A stretch of DNA of 64,000 nt from CAYMUL01 sp964393605 (lineage in GTDB: Bacteria > Bacteroidota > Ignavibacteria > Ignavibacteriales > Ignavibacteriaceae): assembly GCA_964393605.1 (NCBI GenBank), contig CAYMUL010000009.1:78319-142318 (forward strand), in the 5' to 3' direction. This document shows positions 9,499 through 18,768 of the stretch, in pieces. Within the stretch, counting starts at the first letter, position 1. Each line of letters opens with the position of its first letter. A program made the position numbers and the translations under genes. A model generated the notes under the pieces. That model was not told the origin of the DNA, made no database searches, and saw nothing but the letters and a program-made list of their open reading frames with translations.

Positions 9499-10641
9499 TT
9501 GAAAAAAATTTTAATCATAGCAGGTGAAACAAGCGGAGATATGCACGGCTCATCTTTGATTGCTGAAATGAAAAAATTGAATCCCGATATTTCATTCGTC
9601 GGAATCGGCGGAGATGGAATGATTTCGCAAGGACTTGAAGCACTGCATCATATTCGCGAAATGTCTTTTCTCGGTTTCGCGGAAGTTGTGAAGCATATTC
9701 CCTTCATTAGAAAAGTTCAATCTGAAATTGTGAACGTCGTGAAGAGCAATAAAATCAACTATGCCGTGCTGATTGATTATCCCGGTTTTAATTTAAGTAT
9801 TGCAAAAAAATTGAAACGGCTCGATATAAAAATTATTTATTACATCTCGCCGCAACTTTGGGCTTGGGGAACGGGCAGAATTAAAAAAATAAAACAACTC
9901 GTTTCTAAAATGCTTGTAGTTTTTCCTTTTGAAGAAAAACTTTATCGCGATGCCGGTGTTGATGTGGAGTTTGTCGGTCATCCGTTAATCAATCGAATTA
10001 ACAATTATAATTATTTATCGAAGGAAGAATTATTCTCGCAATACGAATTGAAAGTTGGAAAAGAAATTCTTCTCCTTCTCCCCGGTAGTCGAAGACAGGA
10101 AGTAGAAAAGAATTTTCCTGAAATGATTAAAGCCGCCGAAAAAATTTCCGACAAACATGATTTACAAATTGTAGTTGGTTGTGCCGACCAAATTGATACG
10201 AATTGGTTTTCACAATTCTCTTCTTCAATTTCTTTTAAAGTAGTAAAAGATAAAACTTACGAGTTATTTAAATATTCAAAATTCGGATTGATAAAATCGG
10301 GAACATCGACACTTGAAGCCGCATTGTTTCAACTTCCGATGATTATAATTTACAAAACGAGCGCATTAACGTATCGCATCGGCAAAGCATTGATTTCATT
10401 GGATAAAATCGGGATGCCGAATATTATTCTTCAAAATAACTTGTTACCCGAACTCGTACAACATGAAGCGAATATGGATAACATTTTTCTAACTGCCGAT
10501 AAAATTTTGTCAAACCAAAATCAATACGACAACATAAAAAATGAACTCGCAAAAATTCCTCAAATGCTCGGGAAGAAAAATGCTTCACTCGAGGCGGCGT
10601 CAATTATAAATAGGATTGTTAATGAGCGTGAAGCAAGTTAA
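9499..10641 (+). CDS. lpxB: Lipid-A-disaccharide synthase
   Basis: GT19 glycosyltransferase that joins UDP-diacylglucosamine to lipid X to form the lipid A disaccharide at the inner face of the cytoplasmic membrane. Recognised from the N-terminal AGETSGDMHG, the central YYISPQLWAWGTGR, FVGHPL, and the LLLPGSRRQEVEKN block. The length of 380 residues is normal. The start is a TTG 7 nt after the upstream stop; this places KKILIIAGE at the N-terminus as in homologues. The 3' end overlaps the DUF374 acyltransferase by 20 nt, and lpxK follows, so this is a compact lipid A operon. Other lpx genes are not in the window. Confidence 0.96.
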   Translation: MKKILIIAGETSGDMHGSSLIAEMKKLNPDISFVGIGGDGMISQGLEALHHIREMSFLGFAEVVKHIPFIRKVQSEIVNVVKSNKINYAVLIDYPGFNLSIAKKLKRLDIKIIYYISPQLWAWGTGRIKKIKQLVSKMLVVFPFEEKLYRDAGVDVEFVGHPLINRINNYNYLSKEELFSQYELKVGKEILLLLPGSRRQEVEKNFPEMIKAAEKISDKHDLQIVVGCADQIDTNWFSQFSSSISFKVVKDKTYELFKYSKFGLIKSGTSTLEAALFQLPMIIIYKTSALTYRIGKALISLDKIGMPNIILQNNLLPELVQHEANMDNIFLTADKILSNQNQYDNIKNELAKIPQMLGKKNASLEAASIINRIVNEREAS

Positions 10642-11278
10642 ATATGGTTTCTTGCGAATGCTCGGACAGATGTCTCTTTTTTCTGTCGTGAATTTTCTTT
10701 GTAAAACTCTCAAGGCAGAAATCAAAAATGAAGAGCCGTTTAAAAAATATTTAAATGAAAACAAAAATATCATCGTCGCATTTTGGCACGGCACAATGCT
10801 TTACCCATGGTTTCATCATCGAAACAAGAACATGCTTGGGTTGACAAGTTACAGTAAAGATGGCGATTTGCTCGCAAAAATTTTAAAGAAGTGGAACTAC
10901 ACAGTTCTGCGCGGATCAAGCTCGAAAGGCGGCGATGTTGCACTTGGAATAATGGTAGATTATGCGAAGAATGAAGGCTCTGTCGCAATTACGCCCGATG
11001 GTCCGCGCGGTCCGAAAAATCATTTCAAAGCCGGTGCTGTTGTTGCCGCCAAAAAAAGTGATGTTCCTCTTTTTCTGCTCGGCACTGCCTTCAGTAAAAA
11101 AATTGTTTTAAATAGTTGGGATTCTTTCGAAGTCCCTCTCCCCTTTTCAAAGGTTAGCTTGCTTTATTCCGAACCGATAATTGTAGATTCTGAATTGAGC
11201 TACGAAGCAACGTCGGAATTAATTAAAGAGTGCGGAGAAAAGTTGGCTCAACTTCAAGCTGAAGCGGAAAGATTATAG
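10622..11278 (+). CDS. DUF374 lysophospholipid acyltransferase-like protein
   Basis: DUF374 family protein related to the lipid A secondary acyltransferases. Key segments are FWHGTM (acyltransferase-like His), the RGSSSKGGDVAL stretch and the TPDGPRGPK block (substrate phosphate pocket in related enzymes). ATG at 10622 is preferred over an upstream in-frame TTG; it gives MSVKQVKYG and overlaps the end of lpxB by 20 nt. Between lpxB and lpxK it is probably the acyltransferase that completes lipid A, an inference from context because no LpxL-type protein is present nearby. Confidence 0.85.
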   Translation: MSVKQVKYGFLRMLGQMSLFSVVNFLCKTLKAEIKNEEPFKKYLNENKNIIVAFWHGTMLYPWFHHRNKNMLGLTSYSKDGDLLAKILKKWNYTVLRGSSSKGGDVALGIMVDYAKNEGSVAITPDGPRGPKNHFKAGAVVAAKKSDVPLFLLGTAFSKKIVLNSWDSFEVPLPFSKVSLLYSEPIIVDSELSYEATSELIKECGEKLAQLQAEAERL

Positions 11279-11279
11279 A

Positions 11280-12371
11280 ATGTCTGCACTTGATATTACA
11301 CGCATAATCTTTTTACCACTTGTGCCGATTTATTTTCTCATTATATCGTTGCGAAATTTTCTTTTCGACAAAAATATTTTCAAAGAGAAAAAAGTTAATG
11401 CGTTTGTAATTGCAGTCGGAAATTTAACAGTTGGAGGAAGCGGCAAAACTCCACTCACGCAATATATCGTAAGTTTATTGAAGAGAAATAATTTTAAAGT
11501 TGGTGTTATCAGTCGCGGCTACGGAAGAAGATCGAAGGGCTATCATCTTGTATCCGACGGAAAAAATATTTTAACGGATGTGAATATTTCGGGAGATGAA
11601 ATGCATTTGATTCTCTCCGAGTGCAATGTACCTGCGGCAGTTTCCGAAGATAGAGTTGAAGGCGCGGAACGCTTGATAAATCAGTCTAACGTTGATGTAA
11701 TAGTTTTGGATGACGCATTTCAGCACAGATGGATTTCGAGAAACTTGAATATTCTTCTATTCGATCAGCCGTTCTGGATGCGTTCGAGCGGAATAAAAAA
11801 AATGATGTTGCCTTGCGGCAATTTACGCGAGCCGATAAGTTCTGTAAATCGCGCCGATGCAATTGTGTTCAACAAAAAATTTATGAATGACAAAACTTCT
11901 TTCAAGAATTTATTTCCGCGCATTACGAAACTTGTTTTCGAAGCAAACTATACTCATGCCGGTTTTGTTGATGTAAAAACCGGAGAGAGTTATTCTCATG
12001 AAGAGTTTCGTAATCATAAAGTTTTAATAGTTTCGGGCATTGCATACACGCACTCGTTCCTAAACGCACTGCACAATTTGAATATCGACACGAAAGCAAA
12101 ATTGGTTTTTCGCGATCACAAAAATTATGTTCATAGCGATGTTGAAAAAATCAGAAAAGAATTTTACGCATCAAATGCACATTGCGTAATTACTACTCAG
12201 AAGGATGCTGTTAAACTTCTTCACTTCAAAAAAGAACTGGACGATGTTGATATTTATTTTCTGAAAATAAAAATGAATTTTGAAAACTCCGAAGAATTCG
12301 ATTCTTACATTCTTCGGAAAATTACTGAACAAAATAACGAATCAATCACAATGGAAAATGTTATAAACTAA
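11280..12371 (+). CDS. lpxK: Tetraacyldisaccharide 4'-kinase
   Basis: Membrane-associated P-loop kinase that phosphorylates the 4' position of the lipid A disaccharide to make lipid IVA. The Walker A motif VGGSGKTP is near residues 51-58, after an N-terminal hydrophobic helix (IIFLPLVPIYFLIISL) that anchors it. Also visible are VISRGYGR, SGDEM, EDRVEGAE and the DDAFQHRW block, all typical of LpxK. 363 residues is a normal length. Its ATG follows the DUF374 stop by one base. The last codons lie 45 nt before ppdK. Confidence 0.95.
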   Translation: MSALDITRIIFLPLVPIYFLIISLRNFLFDKNIFKEKKVNAFVIAVGNLTVGGSGKTPLTQYIVSLLKRNNFKVGVISRGYGRRSKGYHLVSDGKNILTDVNISGDEMHLILSECNVPAAVSEDRVEGAERLINQSNVDVIVLDDAFQHRWISRNLNILLFDQPFWMRSSGIKKMMLPCGNLREPISSVNRADAIVFNKKFMNDKTSFKNLFPRITKLVFEANYTHAGFVDVKTGESYSHEEFRNHKVLIVSGIAYTHSFLNALHNLNIDTKAKLVFRDHKNYVHSDVEKIRKEFYASNAHCVITTQKDAVKLLHFKKELDDVDIYFLKIKMNFENSEEFDSYILRKITEQNNESITMENVIN

Positions 12372-12416
12372 CACGAACCATTAATTGAAATAAATGAATT
12401 AAACGGAGAAGACATT

Positions 12417-15185
12417 ATGTCAAAACAAAAACGAAAATATGTTTTTTACTTCGGCGGAAAAAAAGCCGATGGAAAAGCAGAGATGAAAGATATTCTCGGT
12501 GGAAAGGGCGCGAACCTCGCTGAAATGGTCAACATCGGTCTACCGGTGCCGGCGGGATTCACAATCTCCACCGAAGTTTGTACTTTTTATTATGCAAATA
12601 AAAGGTCATACCCGAAAGAACTTAAACTTCAAGTTCTTGATGCGATTGCAAAAGTTGAAAAAGCAATGAATGCAAAATTCGGCAGTGTTGAAAATCCTTT
12701 ACTCGTTTCGGTTCGCAGCGGAGCTCGCGCTTCAATGCCCGGAATGATGGATACAATTCTTAACCTCGGCTTGAACGATGCGACTGTTGAAGCATTAATA
12801 AACAAAACAAACAATCCGAGATTCGCTTACGATTCTTACCGCCGCTTTGTGCAAATGTACGGCGATGTTGTTCTCGGTTTGAAACCTGTTGATAAACATG
12901 AACACGATCCTTTCGAAGTTATAATGGATGAAATGAAAGAATCGAAAGGAATTAAATTCGATACCGAATTAACCGCAGAAGATTTGAAAGCACTCGTTTC
13001 AAAATTTAAAAGTGCAATCAAAGAAAAAACGGGACACGATTTTCCCGATGATCCTTATGAACAACTTTGGGGCGCAGTTGGCGCAGTCTTTGGATCATGG
13101 ATGAATGAGCGTGCAATTGTGTATCGCAAATTAAATGGTATCCCCGAATCTTGGGGAACTGCTGTAAATGTTCAATCAATGGTATTCGGAAATATGGGAG
13201 AAGATTCGGGCACGGGCGTAGCATTCACACGCGATCCGGCAACAGGAGAAAATATATTTTATGGTGAATATCTTTTCAATGCGCAGGGAGAAGATGTTGT
13301 CGCCGGTACACGAACTCCGCTTCCTATCGCCGAACTTCAAAAAGATAATCCTGCGATTTACAAGCAACTCGATTCAATAAGAAAAATTCTTGAAAAACAT
13401 TATAGAGATATGATGGATATTGAGTTCACAATTCAACAAGGATATTTATGGATGCTTCAATGCCGCGTAGGAAAAAGAACCGGTTTCGCCGCAGTTAAAA
13501 TGGCGGTCGATATGGTTAAAGAAAAACTTATCTCTAAAGAAGAAGCATTGTTAAGAATAGATCCGAATCAGTTGAATCAATTACTTCGCCCAATTTTTGA
13601 TGGTGCAGAAAAACGAAAAGCAATTGATGAAGGAAGACTTGTTGCAAAAGGATTGAATGCAGGTCCCGGAGCCGCATCCGGCTTGGTTGCACTTAGCGCG
13701 CAGGATGCCGAAAAAATGGCGGCGGAAGGAAAAAAAGTAATTCTTGTTCGCGTAGAAACTTCTCCCGAAGATATAAAAGGAATGCACGCTTCGGAAGGAA
13801 TTCTTACCGCAAGAGGAGGAATGACATCGCACGCGGCACTTGTCGCCCGTCAAATGGGCAAAGTTTGCGTTGCGGGTTGCGGTTCTTTAAAAATAAATTA
13901 TAAAGAAGGAACCATCAGGGTTGAAGGAAAAGAACACATCGTTATTAAAGAAGGAGAATATATTTCAATCGATGGTTCAACCGGCGAAGTAATTCAGGGA
14001 AAAATTGCAACGCGCCCTTCCGAAGTAATTCAAGTCTTGATTGATAAAACAATGGAAGCAAAAGATTCATCGGTATTTCAAACTTACAACTCGGTAATGA
14101 AATGGGCTGATGAATTCAAACGTCTCGGCATCAGAACAAATGCGGATCAACCCGATCAGGCGGAAAATGCAATTGCGTTCGGCGCCAAAGGAATTGGTCT
14201 TTGCAGAACCGAACACATGTTCTTCGAAGGAAGCAGAATCATGTCTGTGCGAAAGATGATTTTATCCGATTCTTTACAGGAAAGAAAAGCGGCTCTCGCT
14301 GAACTTCTTCCCTACCAAAAAGAAGATTTTAAAGGAATCTTTAAAGCGATGAACGGATTTCCGGTAACGATAAGAACACTCGATCCGCCGCTTCATGAAT
14401 TCTTGCCTCACGAGGAAAAAGAAGTTGTTGAACTTGCCGCAGCACTAAATCATTCTTATGAACATGTAACGGAAAAGATTAACAGTCTTCACGAGTTCAA
14501 CCCGATGCTTGGTTTTAGAGGATGCCGTCTCGGAATTCTTTATCCCGAAATTACAGAGATGCAAGCGCGCGCAATTATAGAAGCCGCATGTGAAGCAAAG
14601 CAGGAAGGTTACAAAGTTAAACCTGAAATCATGATTCCGCTTGTCGGTCATGTAAGCGAGTTTAAACTTCAGGAAGAAATAGTTCGCCGCGTTGCAAAAG
14701 AAGTGATGAACGAAAAAAGAGTAAAGATAGATTATCTCGTCGGAACAATGATTGAACTTCCGCGTGCCGCATTGACCGCAGCGGAGATTGCAAAGTCTGC
14801 TGAGTTCTTCAGTTTTGGAACGAACGATTTAACGCAAACAACATTTGGTTTGTCGAGAGATGATTCAGGAAAATTCCTTCCCCTTTATGTTCAAAACGAA
14901 TTACTTGAAGCCGATCCGTTCGAAACTATTGATCAGAGCGGAGTTGGCGAACTTGTAAAGATTGGAACCGAAAGAGGAAGAACATCGCGCGCAGATTTGA
15001 AAGTAGGAATTTGCGGCGAACACGGAGGAGATCCTGCATCGGTTGAATTTTGTCATCGCACAAATTTAAACTATGTAAGCTGTTCACCGTTCAGAGTTCC
15101 GATAGCAAGATTAGCCGCCGCCAGAGCGGTTATCAAAGAATCCGGCTCGAAGAAAAAGAAACAAATAAAAAATAAAAAGAAATAA
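12417..15185 (+). CDS. ppdK: Pyruvate, phosphate dikinase
   Basis: Interconverts ATP + phosphate + pyruvate with AMP + PPi + phosphoenolpyruvate, serving glycolysis or gluconeogenesis. The N-terminal ATP-grasp part has GGKGANLAEM and SVRSGARASMPGMMDT. The swivelling domain carries the catalytic His472 in GGMTSHAALVAR, and the C-terminal PEP/pyruvate barrel has the proton-donor Cys866 in GICGEHGGDP. The protein of 922 residues is slightly longer than average because of a Lys-rich tail (SGSKKKKQIKNKKK). A good ribosome site (GGAGAAG) precedes the ATG, and a strong hairpin terminator follows the stop, so it is probably its own transcriptional unit. Confidence 0.97.
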   Translation: MSKQKRKYVFYFGGKKADGKAEMKDILGGKGANLAEMVNIGLPVPAGFTISTEVCTFYYANKRSYPKELKLQVLDAIAKVEKAMNAKFGSVENPLLVSVRSGARASMPGMMDTILNLGLNDATVEALINKTNNPRFAYDSYRRFVQMYGDVVLGLKPVDKHEHDPFEVIMDEMKESKGIKFDTELTAEDLKALVSKFKSAIKEKTGHDFPDDPYEQLWGAVGAVFGSWMNERAIVYRKLNGIPESWGTAVNVQSMVFGNMGEDSGTGVAFTRDPATGENIFYGEYLFNAQGEDVVAGTRTPLPIAELQKDNPAIYKQLDSIRKILEKHYRDMMDIEFTIQQGYLWMLQCRVGKRTGFAAVKMAVDMVKEKLISKEEALLRIDPNQLNQLLRPIFDGAEKRKAIDEGRLVAKGLNAGPGAASGLVALSAQDAEKMAAEGKKVILVRVETSPEDIKGMHASEGILTARGGMTSHAALVARQMGKVCVAGCGSLKINYKEGTIRVEGKEHIVIKEGEYISIDGSTGEVIQGKIATRPSEVIQVLIDKTMEAKDSSVFQTYNSVMKWADEFKRLGIRTNADQPDQAENAIAFGAKGIGLCRTEHMFFEGSRIMSVRKMILSDSLQERKAALAELLPYQKEDFKGIFKAMNGFPVTIRTLDPPLHEFLPHEEKEVVELAAALNHSYEHVTEKINSLHEFNPMLGFRGCRLGILYPEITEMQARAIIEAACEAKQEGYKVKPEIMIPLVGHVSEFKLQEEIVRRVAKEVMNEKRVKIDYLVGTMIELPRAALTAAEIAKSAEFFSFGTNDLTQTTFGLSRDDSGKFLPLYVQNELLEADPFETIDQSGVGELVKIGTERGRTSRADLKVGICGEHGGDPASVEFCHRTNLNYVSCSPFRVPIARLAAARAVIKESGSKKKKQIKNKKK

Positions 15186-15202
15186 TTAATTCATTTAACA
15201 AC

Positions 15203-15232
15203 GTTCGGCGGTAAAACGCCGCCGAACTTTTT
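15203..15232 (+). terminator. Rho-independent terminator of ppdK
   Basis: A perfect 9-bp G+C-rich stem (GTTCGGCGG at 15203-15211 with CCGCCGAAC at 15219-15227) closes a 7-nt loop and is followed by five T residues. It lies 18 nt after the ppdK stop and before queA on the same strand. Confidence 0.85.
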
Positions 15233-15254
15233 AATCACAAAAAAGAGAGTAGAT

Positions 15255-16289
15255 ATGAAATTATCAGATTTTCATTACACAATTCCGAAATCGGCAATTG
15301 CAAAGTATCCCGTTTCACCACGAGATAAATCAAAACTTATTGTTGTCAATCGCAAAGAAAAAACTATCGAAGTCAAAACATTCAAAGACGTCATTAATTA
15401 TTTAAACAAAGATGACGTTATGATAGTGAACGACTCGCGCGTCTTTCAGGCACGGTTGTTCGGAAAGAAAGAAAAAACTTATGCAAAGATTGAAGTTTTT
15501 CTTCTTCGCGAATTGAACAAACAAGAATGTATCTGGGATGTAATTGTGGACCCGGCAAGAAAAGTAAGAATCGGAAATAAAATTTATTTTACCGATAACC
15601 TCTGGTGCGAAATAATAGACAATACAACTTCGCGCGGTAGAACTGTTCGTTTCAACCAGCCGACAAATGTTTTTGATGCTGTTGAGAAAATCGGATTTAC
15701 ACCGCTTCCTCCATATATTAAAAGAGAAGCCGAAGAATCTGACAAAACAAACTATCAAACAATTTTTGCAAAACACAACGGCTCGGTCGCCGCACCGACA
15801 GCAGGGTTGCATTTCTCCGATAAACTAAGAGAAAAGATTGAAGCAAAAGGAGTTTCAATTGCTTCGGTTACTTTGCACATCGGATTAGGAACTTTTCGTC
15901 CCGTTGAAGTTGAAGATTTAACTAAGCATAGAATGGATTCGGAGTTTTTTGAAATCACTCGCGAAAATGCCGATATAATCAACAACGCAATTCATAAAGG
16001 AAAAAATGTTTTAGCTGTCGGAACAAGCACAATAAGAGCTTTGGAAAGCAGCGTAACCGCCGAAAACCTTGTACGACCCAATAAAGGTTGGACAGATAAA
16101 TTTATTTATCCGCCGTACGATTTCAGAGTTGCCACAAGTCTTCTTACAAATTTCCACATGGCTGAATCAACTTTAATTATGTTGACTTGCGCATTCGGAG
16201 ATACAGACCTGGTAATGAAGGCGTACAAAAGAGCCGTGAAAGAAGATTTCAGATTTCTTTCATACGGCGATGCAATGCTTATCGTATGA
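15255..16289 (+). CDS. queA: S-adenosylmethionine:tRNA ribosyltransferase-isomerase
   Basis: Transfers and isomerises the ribosyl group of SAM to 7-aminomethyl-7-deazaguanine in tRNA, making epoxyqueuosine at the wobble base. The 344-residue protein has the family's landmarks: an N-terminal region of the type YPVSPRDKSKLIVV, VNDSRVFQARLFG, the SVAAPTAGLHF block, LGTFRPVEVEDLTKHRMDSE and the C-terminal TNFHMAESTLIML. A short GAGAG-type ribosome site precedes the ATG. The stop overlaps the ispD start (ATGA), coupling tRNA modification with isoprenoid synthesis in one transcript. Confidence 0.97.
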   Translation: MKLSDFHYTIPKSAIAKYPVSPRDKSKLIVVNRKEKTIEVKTFKDVINYLNKDDVMIVNDSRVFQARLFGKKEKTYAKIEVFLLRELNKQECIWDVIVDPARKVRIGNKIYFTDNLWCEIIDNTTSRGRTVRFNQPTNVFDAVEKIGFTPLPPYIKREAEESDKTNYQTIFAKHNGSVAAPTAGLHFSDKLREKIEAKGVSIASVTLHIGLGTFRPVEVEDLTKHRMDSEFFEITRENADIINNAIHKGKNVLAVGTSTIRALESSVTAENLVRPNKGWTDKFIYPPYDFRVATSLLTNFHMAESTLIMLTCAFGDTDLVMKAYKRAVKEDFRFLSYGDAMLIV

Positions 16290-16960
16290 GTGTTTGCGCA
16301 ATTATTCCCGCCGCCGGAAAAGGTAAGCGGTTCGGGAAATTCACGCCGAAGCAATTTATTAAAATTAACGGTAAAGAATTGATTGCTAATACTCTGGAAA
16401 TTTTCCAACAATCTAAATTGATTGATGAAATTGCTGTTGCAACTTCAAAAAAATATTTCGGATTGATGAAAAGGATTAAGAAGAAGTATAAACTCACTAA
16501 ACTCATCTATATAATAGAAGGAGGAAATGAGCGGCAGGACTCCGTGTACAATGTTCTTACTTCTTTAAAACTAAAGAAGAAAGACCTCGTTTGCGTTCAC
16601 GATGCCGCGCGTCCTTTTCTTTCGCTTCCGGTTTTGAATAAGTCAATTCTTACCGCTAAGAAATTCGGTAATGCGCTGGTTGCAATTCAAGCAAGAGACA
16701 CGCTAATTCATTCTACAAAAAAGAAGATTGAATATTTGAACCGTTCCGAAATTTTTTATGTGCAGACTCCGCAAATTTTCCGGTATGCAGATTTGCTTTA
16801 CGCAGAACAATTGGCGAAGAAAGAAAAATTTATCGGAACGGATGAATCAATGTTAATCAAGCGAGCGGGGTTCAATATCAAAATTGTTGAAGGAACACCG
16901 ATGAATTTCAAAGTTACAACAAAAGAAGATATGCAACTTGCCGAAGCTCTTTTAAAATAA
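16286..16960 (+). CDS. ispD: 2-C-methyl-D-erythritol 4-phosphate cytidylyltransferase
   Basis: Third enzyme of the MEP isoprenoid pathway, transferring CMP to methylerythritol phosphate. The N-terminal nucleotide-binding signature IPAAGKGKRFG, the central HDAARPF motif and the C-terminal GTDESMLIKRAG and NFKVTTKEDM stretches identify it. ATG at 16286 is chosen: it gives the standard MSVCAIIPAAG terminus and a 224-residue protein of normal length, overlapping the queA stop by 4 nt. The open frame extends about 100 nt further upstream inside queA, but that part does not match the family. Confidence 0.95.
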   Translation: MSVCAIIPAAGKGKRFGKFTPKQFIKINGKELIANTLEIFQQSKLIDEIAVATSKKYFGLMKRIKKKYKLTKLIYIIEGGNERQDSVYNVLTSLKLKKKDLVCVHDAARPFLSLPVLNKSILTAKKFGNALVAIQARDTLIHSTKKKIEYLNRSEIFYVQTPQIFRYADLLYAEQLAKKEKFIGTDESMLIKRAGFNIKIVEGTPMNFKVTTKEDMQLAEALLK

Positions 16961-16975
16961 TATTCAAATGAGCTA

Positions 16976-17008
16976 TTGTGAGATATAAAATTTATTCATA
17001 TAATTTTG
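16976..17008 (+). promoter_or_regulatory. Predicted promoter of plsY-gpsA
   Basis: TTG at 16976-16978 and TAATTTTG (TAnnTTTG) at 17001-17008 are separated by 22 nt, within the range used by Bacteroidota primary sigma factors. Transcription would start near 17014, and an AGGAG ribosome site at 17019-17023 precedes the plsY ATG. Confidence 0.55.
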
Positions 17009-17033
17009 GTGTAAAATCAGGAGAAACTGAATA

Positions 17034-17705
17034 ATGTTAAATTTGTTAGTAATAGTAATACTTTCGTACTTGGTCGGAGCAATTCCCACCAGCATACTTG
17101 TAGCCCGGAGAGTGAAAGGGATAGATATACGCAATCATGGAAGCGGCAATGCAGGCGGCACAAACGTGATGCGAGTGCTCGGTTGGAAATACGGCATCTT
17201 CGTTATGTTACTCGATGCGATGAAAGGCGTCATTGCAGTTGTTTTGATTTCACGGTTATACCTCGGCAGTTTTCCATTTCCTAACGAAACTTTTCTCGAT
17301 GATTTTACATTAGTACAATTAATTGCAGGTGTTGCGGCTGTTATCGGACATATCTGGACAGTGTTCGCAAACTTCCGAGGCGGCAAGGGAATTGCTACCG
17401 GAGTCGGCATCCTCGTAACAATTAGCACTGTCGATATACTTTTAGCTTTCACAGTATTTCTTATCGTTGTAGCAATTTCAAAATACATTTCACTCGGCTC
17501 TATTATCGGTTGTTTATCTATTCCGATGTTTATGATCATCCGAGCAAATGTTTTTCATGCGGATATACCGGACTATTATACGGTGCTGCCGTTCATGATT
17601 GCCATATCCGTTTTGGTTCTTTACACACACAGAAAAAATCTTAAAAGAATCTTCGCCGGTAACGAATCTAAAGTTGCGTTTGGTAAAAAAGGAAAGTCAA
17701 GTTGA
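17034..17705 (+). CDS. plsY: Glycerol-3-phosphate acyltransferase PlsY
   Basis: Integral membrane acyltransferase that moves the acyl group from acyl-phosphate to glycerol-3-phosphate, the first committed step of phospholipid synthesis. The three conserved loop motifs are visible: GSGNAGGTN near residue 36, FRGGKGIATG near 118, and a C-terminal cytoplasmic YTHRKNLKR. About six hydrophobic helices surround them. The protein has 223 residues, normal for PlsY. The stop overlaps the TTG start of gpsA, so both enzymes around glycerol-3-phosphate are co-translated. Confidence 0.96.
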   Translation: MLNLLVIVILSYLVGAIPTSILVARRVKGIDIRNHGSGNAGGTNVMRVLGWKYGIFVMLLDAMKGVIAVVLISRLYLGSFPFPNETFLDDFTLVQLIAGVAAVIGHIWTVFANFRGGKGIATGVGILVTISTVDILLAFTVFLIVVAISKYISLGSIIGCLSIPMFMIIRANVFHADIPDYYTVLPFMIAISVLVLYTHRKNLKRIFAGNESKVAFGKKGKSS

Positions 17706-18697
17706 GATGTTCCGTACTCGGTGCAGGTGCGTGGGGAACTACTCTCGCTATTGTTCTGCACTATAACGGACATGACGTTACACTCTGGGAATACAAAAAA
17801 CCTTACGCCAAAGAATTAAAAAAACTTCGGGAGAATAAAACATATCTCCCCGGAGTTCAATTGCCCGCCGAAATGGAAATTACTTCCAACTTAAATGATG
17901 CAGTTAATTCGCAAAACATGATTGTGCTTGCTGTCCCTTCTCAATTTTTAAGAAGTGTGATCAGTAAAGTAAAATTTCAATCCTTAAAAAAAACTACTCT
18001 CGTCAGCGTTTCAAAAGGAATCGAAAAAGGTTCGCTGATGACTATGTCTCAAATGATTAAAGATGTTTTCCCTTCCATATCAAACGAACGAATTGGTGTT
18101 CTCTCAGGTCCAAGTCATGCGGAGGAAGTTTCGAGAAGAATTCCAACTGCCGTTGTTGCCTCTTCAAAAAGTATTGAAACCGCGAAGTTAATTCAATCGG
18201 CATTTATGACTCCATACTTTCGTGTTTATTCATGCGGTGATCTTATAGGCGTTGAACTTGGCGGTGCTTTTAAAAATATTATCGCAATCGGTGCCGGAAT
18301 TATTGATGGCGCAAAATTCGGAGACAATACAAAAGCCGCAATCATGACAAGAGGAAATGCGGAGATAACGCGGCTCGGTTTGAAACTCGGTGCGAAACCT
18401 GAAACTTTCGCAGGGCTTTCGGGAATGGGAGATCTTATTGTTACTTGCATGAGCCGCCACAGCCGCAACAGATACGTCGGCGAAAAACTTGGCGCAGGCA
18501 TGAAGTTGAAAGATATTTTAAAAAGCATGTACGCCGTTGCTGAAGGCGTTGAAACTACACGAAGCGCAAAACTTCTTGCCGCAAAAAATAATATCGATAC
18601 TCCTATCGTCAATGAAATTTATAAAATTCTTTTTGAAGAAAAAGACCCTGTGCAGGCAACTTCCGATTTAATGACTCGCGATATGAAAATTGAATAA
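17702..18697 (+). CDS. gpsA: NAD(P)-dependent glycerol-3-phosphate dehydrogenase
   Basis: Reduces dihydroxyacetone phosphate to sn-glycerol-3-phosphate, feeding PlsY immediately upstream. The N-terminal Rossmann motif GAGAWGTTLA starts at residue 7. VSKGIE, LSGPSHAEEV, the catalytic-lysine region GGAFKNIIAIGAGI and GLSGMGDLIVTC follow in the usual order. The start is a TTG overlapping the plsY stop (TTGA); no ATG gives the glycine-rich loop. 331 residues is a normal length. Confidence 0.96.
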   Translation: MRCSVLGAGAWGTTLAIVLHYNGHDVTLWEYKKPYAKELKKLRENKTYLPGVQLPAEMEITSNLNDAVNSQNMIVLAVPSQFLRSVISKVKFQSLKKTTLVSVSKGIEKGSLMTMSQMIKDVFPSISNERIGVLSGPSHAEEVSRRIPTAVVASSKSIETAKLIQSAFMTPYFRVYSCGDLIGVELGGAFKNIIAIGAGIIDGAKFGDNTKAAIMTRGNAEITRLGLKLGAKPETFAGLSGMGDLIVTCMSRHSRNRYVGEKLGAGMKLKDILKSMYAVAEGVETTRSAKLLAAKNNIDTPIVNEIYKILFEEKDPVQATSDLMTRDMKIE

Positions 18698-18768
18698 TTT
18701 TTTTCGCGACCAAACTTCTCATTAATCACATCTATTCTTAAATTTCATTTAACAATTAAAATTGATAA

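Noticed and set aside
15402..15812. 136-residue open frame antisense to queA
   Set aside because: It is a frame shadow of a clear housekeeping gene, has no ribosome site, and its composition (Cys- and Phe-rich) is what the reverse strand of this AT-rich coding sequence gives.
16187..16285. 33-codon upstream extension of ispD
   Set aside because: Lies within queA; the nucleotide-binding IPAAGKG must be near the N-terminus, which the ATG at 16286 provides.
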